Positions 51,189 through 58,777 of a stretch of DNA of 64,000 nt are shown piece by piece. This DNA is from Actinomadura syzygii (GTDB lineage Bacteria > Actinomycetota > Actinomycetes > Streptosporangiales > Streptosporangiaceae), in assembly GCF_008085905.1 (NCBI RefSeq), contig NZ_VSFF01000013.1, positions 310,001-374,000 of the forward strand, given 5' to 3'. Position numbers and translations under genes: made by a program. Numbering within the stretch: the stretch's first letter is position 1; each line of letters begins with the position of its first letter. The notes under the pieces are model-generated. The model saw only the letters and a list, made by a program, of their open reading frames with translations. It did not search any database and had not been told where the DNA came from.

Positions 51189-52274
51189 CTAGTTCTTGTC
51201 CTGGAAGGTGGAGGTGGTCTTCTGATCCGGGACGGTGACCGTGAAGTCGATGATGTCTGTTTCATGATCCGCTCTGTAGATCACGTAGTGATGCTGGAAG
51301 TACCAGGTGGCCATGGCTTCGTCATAGATCAACTGGCCGATCGTGTGATCTTCGCTGACCGTGTGCGTGTAGCTCGTTGATTTCTGGTGAGTGGTGGTCA
51401 CATTCAGATCATGAGCGAATGATGCGCTGATGCTGGCACTGATTCCCCAGAATGAGAACCCGGCGCTGGCATTGACGCTGAAGCTGGTGGTTTCGGAAAT
51501 GCTTTTGGATTCGTCTTCGGTCACGCCTTCGGTCGTCGACCAAGCGTAGTGGTCGGAGGTGCCCGCCGCATAGGTGTTCCAGCCGACGAGATGATAGCGA
51601 GTCCATTTTTCGATGATGTAGTATGGACTGTTCTTGGCCTGCCAGTCGTAGGTTTTGTTGTGGTCATTGCTGATGACGAAGAACGGAACGGCGGTAATGC
51701 CCGTCAGCGTGCCCTTCTCGCTGGGCATATAGTCGGACGGCTTGTCCATGCTGGTGAGCTTGGGGTGGCTGGGTTCGGTCTTGTCCGGATGCTTGATCGC
51801 GAGCACTCCGGGAAATGACGTCTTTTCTACCGCCGTGAACAGATCGCTTCCATCGCTGCGCTTCTCTTCGGTCAAACCGGGCAGGTCGTCGCGAGGCTTG
51901 CCCGAGATGAGTGTTCCCTGCTTCAGATAGGCGCCCGCATAGTTGTTCCAGAGGCGGACGCTGCCGGAGGCATCCTCTTTGATCTCCCAGATCAGCCCCT
52001 TTTTGTCTTCTGGGACCTTGTCCCAGTACCTCAACTCAAGGCAGACGACCGCCTTGGTCTCCTGGCCGTCCACCTTCCAGGTCTCGACGCCCAGGAACTG
52101 GCTCGGAGTTCTGGAGTTGCCCGCCTCGCAGAGCATCCAGCGCACCGGATTGATGGAGGTTTGGTAAAGGGCGAACTCGACCCTGTCTTCATTGTCGAAC
52201 TTCGGACCATGAAAATACTTTCCAGAACTCTTGCATTTGAATGCGTAGGTCTTGCCGATCATTGGGACGGCCAT
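51189..52274 (-). CDS. Aerolysin-like (ETX/MTX2-type) pore-forming protein candidate
   Basis: A 361-residue protein from ATG 52274, with AAGGGAAGGAA upstream; no signal peptide. Residues 1-150 are strand-rich and aromatic (YAFKCKSSGKYFHGPKFDNE, LYQTSINPVRWMLCEAGNSR), like a beta-trefoil or fascin-type carbohydrate-binding module. Residues 250-320 hold a long alternating Ser/Thr stretch (ESKSISETTSFSVNASAGFS, FWGISASISASFAHDLNVTT, THQKSTSYTHTVSEDHTIG), the amphipathic beta-hairpin pattern of aerolysin-family toxins. Codon use and GC are clearly lower than in neighbours, pointing to horizontal acquisition. The toxin call is by pattern only; function is untested. Confidence 0.55.
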   Translation of the reverse strand: MAVPMIGKTYAFKCKSSGKYFHGPKFDNEDRVEFALYQTSINPVRWMLCEAGNSRTPSQFLGVETWKVDGQETKAVVCLELRYWDKVPEDKKGLIWEIKEDASGSVRLWNNYAGAYLKQGTLISGKPRDDLPGLTEEKRSDGSDLFTAVEKTSFPGVLAIKHPDKTEPSHPKLTSMDKPSDYMPSEKGTLTGITAVPFFVISNDHNKTYDWQAKNSPYYIIEKWTRYHLVGWNTYAAGTSDHYAWSTTEGVTEDESKSISETTSFSVNASAGFSFWGISASISASFAHDLNVTTTHQKSTSYTHTVSEDHTIGQLIYDEAMATWYFQHHYVIYRADHETDIIDFTVTVPDQKTTSTFQDKN

Positions 52275-52859
52275 GCCGATTCCTTCCCTTATTCGCAGCC
52301 ACGCTCGGCGCAACCATTCAGGCACATTCGCTGGAGCAGAGACGGGGAGTGCCGTCTACCCAGCGCGCACTATAACTTCCGTGTGAGCCGGTGCGGTTTG
52401 AAGAATGTCGAAGTTGATCGAAGCAATGCCCCGCACACATGTCGGAGAAACGCCCCTACCTTAAACCTGCGAATCTTTTTGCCAACCTTTTCACCCGGCG
52501 GCGACGGCCTCCACGACCGCGCCGTTCCAGCCCCCCGGCTCGTCCACCATGGCCAGGGCGAAGACCCCGGGACCAGCGGGTCGGCGACCTTCCACAAATC
52601 GGCGGGCACCAACCGGCACGCAGGCCCACACAACACCACAGTCCGAGATAATCCTTGCCGATCACCCGACAAATAGGCTGGAAACGCTCTCAAGAGAATT
52701 GGCCGCAGCAGCTCAGCCGACACTCTCTCTGACCCCTCCTTGTGGAATCACATGGGTTCACGTTGGAAGACCGGCGGGCAGGACCTCGGAAAGCTCGGGT
52801 TTACGCGATACCCGAACTCCTCAAAGGTGACTTGGCCGTCACAACCAGGCAACTCAAAA
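52275..52859. other. Gene-less 585-bp stretch upstream of the toxin-like gene
   Basis: It contains the toxin gene's leader and promoter region and lower-GC, AT-rich patches near 52470-52490 and 52840-52860. No frame has a credible start plus family features. Confidence 0.3.
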
Positions 52860-52882
52860 TGATATCGGACAGTCCGATATCA
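52860..52882. promoter_or_regulatory. 23-bp perfect palindrome upstream of member 2
   Basis: TGATATCGGAC-a-GTCCGATATCA has 11-bp perfect arms around a single base. It lies 45 bp before the small secreted gene at 52928, in the position of an operator. The binding protein is unknown. Confidence 0.6.
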
Positions 52883-52927
52883 GTGACCTGAAAACAGTCC
52901 GAAGGTCCTCAACAGAACGGCGATCCA

Positions 52928-53158
52928 ATGTTTCCACGTCTTGCTGCGATCATCCTGGCCGCTACCGCGAGCGCGCTGCCCGTCACGATGATGACCGCCT
53001 CAGCCCACGCGGCATCTCGGGCCGCCGCGCAGGCCGCTCCGAGGAGCGTGTCCTCGAAAGCATGCGTTACCAATGGTGGCAGGATCCTCGAGATCAACAA
53101 CGTTAGATACTGCGTGGGCGGTGCCTTCGACGGCGAGGAGATCGTAGACCCGGAGTGA
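52928..53158 (+). CDS. Small secreted Cys-pair protein, member 2
   Basis: A 76-residue protein from ATG 52928. Residues 1-30 are a signal peptide (LAAIILAATASALPVTMMTA, cleavage near AHA). The mature part is short: SKACVTNGGRILEINNVRYC then VGGAFDGEEIVDPE. It shows the motif C-x3-GG-x10-C-x-GG-x-FDG shared with the genes at 50692-50917 and 56205-56462. The two cysteines can form one disulphide. No database family is recognised from memory; role unknown, possibly an extracellular signal, inhibitor or antimicrobial peptide. A 23-bp palindrome precedes it. Confidence 0.7.
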   Translation: MFPRLAAIILAATASALPVTMMTASAHAASRAAAQAAPRSVSSKACVTNGGRILEINNVRYCVGGAFDGEEIVDPE

Positions 53159-53719
53159 AGTAGACCCGGAGTGAATTCGAGCGCCGCGGGGCCGGTACGG
53201 CGCGGCTGAGTGGCCGGCATGCCTGGCATCGCGGGGCCGCGCAGTTGGATGACCGGAGCCGACCGAGACCGGTGTCCCGGCCTTCCTGGCCTGCTCGGGC
53301 TGCCGGTCGCGGACTCACCGGCACCGGTATCGGTGGTTCGGCGTTCCAGTGCCGCCGCCGTATCGGGGAGTGGCGTCAGCCTCGATCTTTCAGGGCCGGC
53401 CGGGTCGCATAGCGGCCCGGCCGGCTTGTGGCTTTCGGTCGTGGTCAGGGGTGGTGCCCCACTGCGTGGCCCGGACGCCCCTCGGGAAGGAGGCGTCGGC
53501 CAGATCCTTCACCACGGCATCACGTGATCATTTCCAGAAGACATTACTAGATCATGGACCTGGTGCGGAATGGACCTGGTTCTGTTGAGGGCAGGGAGCT
53601 AGCAGGATCCGGCAGGACGGCGCTGGAGGGCTTGGCCGCCAGTTCGACCGATCCCTGAATGCGGCACCAATGGGTGATTCGAGCCCATTGTCTTCGATTC
53701 GCTAGAGGAGACCCGAAAC
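53159..53719. other. Gene-less 561-bp stretch
   Basis: High-GC sequence with only short, start-less frames; nothing with family features. A direct repeat of GTAGACCCGGAGTGAA (53145-53174) spans the end of the preceding gene and its immediate downstream sequence. Confidence 0.35.
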
Positions 53720-54082
53720 ATGCTTCACGCACCAGTCAAACGCTTCGCCACCATTATCGGTTCCACCGCACTCGCGGTGCTCGTGGCTTTTCCGCCGGTC
53801 TGCGCGTCGGCACAGCAGACGCCCGGGCACGGCAGAGTCGCCGGGTACGTCAGAATCTCAGGCCACAATAATGTACAGCGAGTATTCACCCAACCCCAGG
53901 TCAATCAATGCTATCCCGTGAATCCGATCGCCACCCCTCCCGTCTATGTCAACAATAGAACCGATCGGAAAGTTACCGTCTACAGCGACCAGCACTGCTC
54001 GGGAAGCTTCCGAATCGTTAGCGCCCAGCAGAACGCGAGCTTTGTCGGCGAGATCGGAAGCGTTCGAGTCCGTTCGGACTGA
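53720..54082 (+). CDS. Small secreted two-cysteine protein, crystallin/I36-like
   Basis: A 120-residue protein from ATG 53720 behind AGAGGAGA. The signal is FATIIGSTALAVLVAFPPVC ASA. The mature part contains QCYPVNPIATPPVYVNNRTD and RKVTVYSDQHCSGSFRIV, a strand-rich unit with two cysteines and the segment V-x-VYSD-x-x-C-x-G that recurs in small actinobacterial beta/gamma-crystallin or peptidase-inhibitor proteins. A strong terminator hairpin follows. Function is not known. Confidence 0.65.
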   Translation: MLHAPVKRFATIIGSTALAVLVAFPPVCASAQQTPGHGRVAGYVRISGHNNVQRVFTQPQVNQCYPVNPIATPPVYVNNRTDRKVTVYSDQHCSGSFRIVSAQQNASFVGEIGSVRVRSD

Positions 54083-54110
54083 ACCCGGCCCAGGCGTGCC
54101 CGAGGGGCTC

Positions 54111-54144
54111 CTATCTGGCCGGCAGACTCGTCCCGGCCAGATAG
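54111..54144 (+). terminator. 12-bp stem hairpin terminator
   Basis: CTATCTGGCCGG (54111-54122) pairs perfectly with CCGGCCAGATAG (54133-54144), 29 bp after the stop codon of the secreted gene. No U-run follows. Confidence 0.7.
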
Positions 54145-54467
54145 GGCCGTGAGGTGCGAAAGTGTCACAGGACACGGAGTATGAGCTCGCCTGACCAGCC
54201 CGGGAGACGCTTGTCGGCCACGTTGGCAAGCGATCGGCGCAACCCAAGAAATCCCTCGCAGTGCCTGCGGCGCGGGATCACCAACCCTGCGAGCACCTAT
54301 CCCGGGGGGCGCGGGGACCTGGGAGGCGCGTGCCCGCTGTTTGGACGACTCCTGATTGAGCAAGCGCGGGAACTGGGCCAGGAGTCCCACGCCAAGTCCG
54401 GGAGGGGCGCCGTGTGCCGGCCGCTGAGCGACGGCGATCTGCGCTCGCAGGGCCCACACTTTTGCAG
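54145..54467. other. Gene-less 323-bp stretch
   Basis: No supported gene; a short run-up to the truncated LexA gene without a recognisable SOS box. Confidence 0.3.
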
Positions 54468-54965
54468 GTGAACAGCGACGAATCTCTTGACGGGTTCGGG
54501 GGGTTGGACACCTCGGTTCTGCCACCGCGCCAGCAGCGGATCTTGGCCGCCATCGCCGATTGGGTGGCGCGGTACGGATACCCGCCGAGCACGCGGCAGA
54601 TCGGCGACACCGTCGGCCTGCAGTCCCCGTCGTCGGTGTCACGGCACCTGAAGAGCCTGGAGGACCAGGGGTTCCTTCGCCGCGGCGCTTCGATGGCCCG
54701 GCCGATCGACGTGCGAATGTTCCTCCAGCGGCACCCCGGGGCCTCGCCGGCCGACGATTCGGTGACCGTGCCCATCGCCGGCGACATCGCCGCGGGGGTA
54801 CCCATCTCGGCCGAAGAACACCTCGAGGACGTACTGTCGCTGCCCCGCAAGCTGACCGGACGCGGCGAGGTGTTCGCCCTTCGCGTCCGCGGCGACTCCA
54901 TGATCGAGGCCGCGATATGGCGACCGACGATGAGTTTTCGACGCTGCCGTGGTCGGTACCGGTGA
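54468..54965 (+). CDS. lexA: Truncated LexA-like repressor
   Basis: From GTG 54468 the frame gives 165 residues. Residues 15-75 are the LexA winged helix (LPPRQQRILAAIADWVARYG, YPPSTRQIGDTVGLQSPSSV, SRHLKSLEDQGFLRR). The linker leads to the cleavage region VPIAGDIAAGVPISAEEHLE with the Ala-Gly site, and then VFALRVRGDSMIEAAI with the catalytic Ser. There the homology stops and an unrelated tail (WRPTMSFRRCRGRYR) ends the protein. The catalytic Lys and the last ~70 residues of LexA are missing, so self-cleavage should be impossible. It could be dead or act as a non-inducible repressor. Confidence 0.75.
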   Translation: MNSDESLDGFGGLDTSVLPPRQQRILAAIADWVARYGYPPSTRQIGDTVGLQSPSSVSRHLKSLEDQGFLRRGASMARPIDVRMFLQRHPGASPADDSVTVPIAGDIAAGVPISAEEHLEDVLSLPRKLTGRGEVFALRVRGDSMIEAAIWRPTMSFRRCRGRYR

Positions 54966-54994
54966 CGCATCACCGTACGTGCAGGGAGGACGCC

Positions 54995-55336
54995 ATGACG
55001 CTGGACCTCTTCGCCGGTATCCCCGTCACCGACTACGCCACCGCGTTGCCGTGGTACGAGCGGTTCTTCGGCCGAGAGCCGTCGTCGCTGCCCAACGACA
55101 TCGAGGCGGTGTGGGAGGTGGCCGAACACCGCTACGTCTACATCGTCCAGGACCCGGAACGCGCCGGCAACGCCCTGGTCCTGTCATACGTCGACGACCT
55201 CGGCGACCGGGTCGCCGACCTCGCCCGACGAGGCATCGAACCCGCACGAAGGGAGACCTTCGAGGGCGGCGCGACCAAGGTGACCTTTCAGGACGCCGAC
55301 GGTAACGAAATCGCCTTCGGCGGCGGCCCAGGCTGA
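54995..55336 (+). CDS. Glyoxalase/VOC family protein
   Basis: A 113-residue protein from ATG 54995 behind GGGAGGACGCC; an in-frame ATG at 54917 is a less likely start. FAGIPVTDYATALPWYERFF GREPSSLP opens a VOC domain, EVAEHRYVYIVQDPERAGNA and KVTFQDADGNEIAFGGGPG close it. The repeat of beta-alpha-beta-beta-beta units is complete for one half-barrel, so it should dimerise. Members include glyoxalases, resistance proteins and dioxygenases; which one is not evident. It begins right after the truncated lexA. Confidence 0.8.
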   Translation: MTLDLFAGIPVTDYATALPWYERFFGREPSSLPNDIEAVWEVAEHRYVYIVQDPERAGNALVLSYVDDLGDRVADLARRGIEPARRETFEGGATKVTFQDADGNEIAFGGGPG

Positions 55337-56204
55337 CCTCAACATCGAGCCCTGAAGCCGTCTCTCGCTCCACGACGGCTTGCCATGAATGTGTTGTGGA
55401 CGCTGTCGTTGTACGAGACCACCTGGAACGAGGCGGAGCCTATCCCAGCCCGCCAGGTTCGCGCTTCGAGGCTGAGGCGTCGCTGACGCTCACCCGCCTG
55501 GACGAACGGATCCCCGGCGAGATCCACCAGAACGACTACATCACCAGCCCGGGACCAAACGTCCTCGTCCTGCCGCTGTGATGGTCGCTGTAGTCTCCCA
55601 ACACCGGCCAGGCCTAGGTCCTGCCGTTCCTGCTGAAGACATCGAGGGTGGACGCCGGTCGCCATGTTGAACACCATCACTTAAGTCCCTTCAGATCCAG
55701 CGGCGTGAACATCCAGGAGCCGTTGCTCCCGAAGACCAGTTCGTATAACCCGCCACCGGCATCCTTTCCGACCGTCACCTCCCTGCCCGCCCGGACGTTG
55801 GCGATGGACCCCGACCAGCCCATCATCGGGGCGCCCCCAGCGTTGCCAGCGCAGGAACGGCGCCGGGAGACCCCCGCCCGGCGCCTAGCCCCACTCTTTG
55901 GAGCCGGGGCGGCTTTCTGTCGACTCCGCCACCTTTGACTTCTTCTGTATGGTCATAGCTCCCCGCCCTCCCGTTCCCAGACTGATTGCAATCGTGGCGC
56001 TCAAGCGCGGCCGACCGCGGTCCGTGCGGTCTATGTGGCCCATATGGCCCATATGCCCCGTCGCACTCGCCAGCGGTCGGCCCTGACCAGCCGAGAACCT
56101 TCAACTCCCCCGGGCGCTCAGCACGGCGCGTCCGCCACTCGGCTAGGGGAGCGGTGCAGGCGAACACCGCCTAGCCGCAGCCGCCCTGCCCCCGGCCTGC
56201 GACA
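55337..56204. other. Gene-poor 868-bp stretch with a possible remnant
   Basis: A minus-strand phase at 55677-55826 (49 codons from ATG 55826) reads MMGWSGSIANVRAGREVTVG and KDAGGGLYELVFGSNGSWMF, with good coding character but no ribosome site; it may be the end of a degraded secreted-protein gene. A plus-strand frame at 55396-55581 (GAYPSPPGSRFEAEASLTLT) is equally unsupported. CCCATATGG-type short repeats occur near 56040. Confidence 0.3.
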
Positions 56205-56462
56205 TCACCACTGGTTGATGTACTGGCCGTCGTATCTGCCGCCGTGGCAGTACACCCTCTCCTGCTGGTCGATGGCGAGATGGCCGCCGCCCTCCAAGCA
56301 CTCCTGGCGGGACACGCCGGGACTGATGTTGTGCGCGGCGGAAACAGCGGCGCGGCCCGCTGACGCGGTCGTGGACGCGGCGGAAGACGCGGTCGGCGCG
56401 ACAGCCAGAACGGCCGCGGCGGACGCAACGGCCAGCGCGACCGTGATCGGAAACTTCCCCAT
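56205..56462 (-). CDS. Small secreted Cys-pair protein, member 3
   Basis: An 85-residue protein from ATG 56462, with GAGAGG upstream. A signal peptide (ITVALAVASAAAVLAVAPTA) and a Ser/Ala-rich spacer lead to NISPGVSRQECLEGGGHLAI and DQQERVYCHGGRYDGQYINQ W. The motif C-x3-GG-x11-C-x-GG-x-YDG and the GVSR-x-ECL segment are shared with the two other family members in this region. One disulphide is possible. The function is not recognised. This member is intact and on the opposite strand from the others. Confidence 0.75.
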   Translation of the reverse strand: MGKFPITVALAVASAAAVLAVAPTASSAASTTASAGRAAVSAAHNISPGVSRQECLEGGGHLAIDQQERVYCHGGRYDGQYINQW

Positions 56463-57234
56463 GGCACTTGCCTCTCTTCGTCGGAGATAACCCACCGGCC
56501 GATTACCCAGAGCAATGATCCATAACCAAGAGTTACTTCGCGTGGTCTGCCGATCGGCACCCCGGACGCTGCCGGGAAACCACCTAGGCCGACGGGTCCA
56601 TGACTCGGGGAGCTGCCGAGGCCCGAGCACTCACCGCACGGCTCCCCCGCTCACCGACAGCGAAAAGGTGAGACCAAACCCCGAGGCCGCGCGCCCGCCA
56701 AGCGTCATCCGCCACCCCGTCGACCGACGGATCGCCGCCCACCGCCTCACCGTTCAGCCCCCGGCGTCCCGCTGACCTGGGATCTTCACACAAGGCCCTT
56801 CCCGAAGCCCTAGAGGGTCGATGCCCCGGGGCATCAGTTACGGAAAGAGTCCTGGTGACCATCGATAAACTTGGCCCGGTGCTGCCCGGCGGGCCCCAGG
56901 AGCCGCCGAGTTGCGCGCGCTGGCAGCCGAATGGGACCCGTCCCCGGACGTCTAGGCGGTCAGAACCTGCGGATACTCTCCGCGCTGTGCGCTGGGAGAT
57001 TGCCGTGTCGTGTCCGCCGCTGGTCCAGCTCGGGACCGGGCGGGACATGCGGCCTGCCGGCCTTCTGGCGTGGCTGTGGGCGCCGGGCCCTACCGAGTGG
57101 ATGTCGCTGGTGACTTATCCGCAGGTGGCCGGAAACCGCGCCCGCGGCGCGGCGGATGCTGGTCGATGTGTCCGCCCGGTGGGTGCGACCGCTGGAGCCC
57201 CCGGGCCGCACTCTTAGCCACCAGGTCTTGACCA
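56463..57234. other. Gene-less 772-bp stretch
   Basis: Long open frames occur on both strands only because of high GC; none has a start with ribosome site and family features. One plus-strand phase (about 56997-57215, VRWEIAVSCPPLVQLGTGRD) has some coding character but was not recognised. Confidence 0.35.
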
Positions 57235-57633
57235 TTAGCGTTTCTTCGAGCGGCCGACCATGGTGAGATACCGGGCGACCCACTCCATACCGATCACTGC
57301 CAGCACAAGCGTGATCCAGGAGAACATTCCGCTTGTCAGGTCGCCGAGTGCGACAACCGCCACGACCCCGCCCACCACACCGCATGGCAGTGCCACACCC
57401 CAGCGGACGGTCGGCGACGTCCGGCGGGCGATCACAACGGCGACAAACCCGGCTGATAACGTCACCAGTGCCGTGATCAGCACGGCGATCGAGCCACTCC
57501 GCCCGAAGAGCTGCTTTTCGGTGGCGTCTGGAACAATGAGCCAGGCGAAAAGCGTCCCGCCGAGACTGACCCCCGCTATGCCCGCCCACATCAGCGCCTC
57601 GGTACGCCCAGAGATAGGTTCGATACGTTTCAT
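57235..57633 (-). CDS. Four-helix membrane protein
   Basis: A 132-residue protein from ATG 57633. Hydrophobic segments: ALMWAGIAGVSLGGTLFAWL, GSIAVLITALVTLSAGFVAV, VALPCGVVGGVVAVVALGDL and MFSWITLVLAVIGMEWVARY. Both ends are basic (MKRIEPISGR and MVGRSKKR). No family is recognised. It stands alone, facing the transfer module. Confidence 0.6.
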   Translation of the reverse strand: MKRIEPISGRTEALMWAGIAGVSLGGTLFAWLIVPDATEKQLFGRSGSIAVLITALVTLSAGFVAVVIARRTSPTVRWGVALPCGVVGGVVAVVALGDLTSGMFSWITLVLAVIGMEWVARYLTMVGRSKKR

Positions 57634-58253
57634 ACCAGCAGAGGCTATCCGCACCGGCGTACACGAGAACGGACCATACTGAACGTACTTGCCACCTACG
57701 GGTATGCGATCCGATCCTGATCGTTGGCGAGCAACTCCGGAAGCGACTCCCGTTCCATTTCGACCGGTCACACAGGCGCCGCGATGACCGCCGCGGGCTC
57801 GAACGGCCGCTCTCGTTCCAGGGAATGTCAGCCCTTGCGGACGCCGGAGGCGCGGTTGCAGGTCCACTACTCCGAGTCGCATATCGCGAGGCGGATCACG
57901 GGGTCGGTCAAGGATCTGGCGCTAAGCGGCGCCAATTACACCTCTGGCGCCGGAAGTTCATCCTGTGGGGCTTATCGACGCGGGGACTCAAGCACGGACC
58001 GCCGGGAGGGTGTCAAGCCACCTGCCGGCGGCTTGACACCCTCCGGCGCCCGCGCTTGTCCAGTCCCCGTCGATAAGCCCCACAGGATCCGAACGACATA
58101 GACGAGTTCATGCTCTGCTCCGGTCGACCGCATGGCGCACCAACAACGGATGTCTTTCCAGTTCAAGGCATGATCGAGTCCCGGCAGATCCTAGGCGAGG
58201 CGCCGTCGGGGAGGGAAATGCGCCGCCGCTGGATGATCGCCTGGACGTGGTCT
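57634..58253. other. Gene-less 620-bp stretch holding the large hairpin
   Basis: No supported gene. The stretch is dominated by a long imperfect inverted repeat at 57960-58088 described separately. Open frames that cross it on both strands are consequences of that symmetry. Confidence 0.4.
57960..58088. repeat. Long imperfect inverted repeat (about 60-bp arms)
   Basis: The outer arm ATCCTGTGGGGCTTATCGAC (from 57960) is repeated exactly in inverted form ending at 58088. Inward, GGGGACT, CAAGC, GCCGG and AGGGTGTCAAGCC pair with mirror copies, with small bulges, around a short centre near 58020. The whole forms a stem of about 60 bp. It could be a miniature palindromic element, a replication hairpin (single-strand origin) of a rolling-circle element or a strong terminator. 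Confidence 0.75.
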
Positions 58254-58538
58254 CTATTCGCTCTGCGGCCCACGCTCGGCAGGGCCTTCGGCCTCATTGG
58301 CCGTTGCGAGCGCCTTCTCAATTTCTTCTGGGCTTGGTCGTTGCGGGAGTTTGGCGCCTGGGCGGCGGAGGTACCAGCGGATGAACTCGCGGATGACGGC
58401 GGGGGCGCGGCGGAGGTTGACAGCTCGGAAGTCGGCCCAGTCCTGCTTGGCGACGCGGATCTCTGCGATCGGCATCTGGCCAGTGCGCGGCCGCGCCACC
58501 GAGCCTCCCTGACGTGCGACTTCCGGTACGCACGGCAT
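58254..58538 (-). CDS. Small RHH-like protein of integrative elements
   Basis: A 94-residue protein from ATG 58538, with GAGGGG upstream. The core IAEIRVAKQDWADFRAVNLR RAPAVIREFIRWYLRRPGAK LPQRPSP matches small actinomycete plasmid/AICE proteins in which a beta-strand and two helices form a ribbon-helix-helix-type DNA-binding unit. The tail is acidic (EEIEKALATANEAEGPAERG). It is divergent from the DUF2637 gene and may regulate the transfer operon (inference). Confidence 0.65.
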   Translation of the reverse strand: MPCVPEVARQGGSVARPRTGQMPIAEIRVAKQDWADFRAVNLRRAPAVIREFIRWYLRRPGAKLPQRPSPEEIEKALATANEAEGPAERGPQSE

Positions 58539-58777
58539 CTTAGACGCCCCTCTTTGAGGTGAACGGTTTCTGTCCCGACAGAAATATTCGCGTCAGAGGG
58601 TTGCCCGCAGGACTCCCACTGTTATTTTTGTTGGGACAAGAACCAGGCGTCTCCTCCTCCGATAACCACACGCGCCGACGCCGAACGTCACCCGGCCCCG
58701 GGCTCCAGCTTCCACAGCGCGCCCAGGGGCCGGGCCCCGTCCGATCACCAGACGAGCGAGCGACCCGAGGGCCGATC

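Noticed and set aside
55396..55581. A 61-codon plus-strand frame and an overlapping minus-strand frame
   Set aside because: Neither has a ribosome site or family features, and they exclude each other.
56030..56060. Short GGCCCATAT repeats as a CRISPR or iteron
   Set aside because: Only two to three adjoining copies of a 9-mer, with no spacers.
58110..58562. A 150-codon plus-strand frame opposite the RHH-like gene
   Set aside because: The minus strand has a recognised protein with ribosome site; this frame has no motif.
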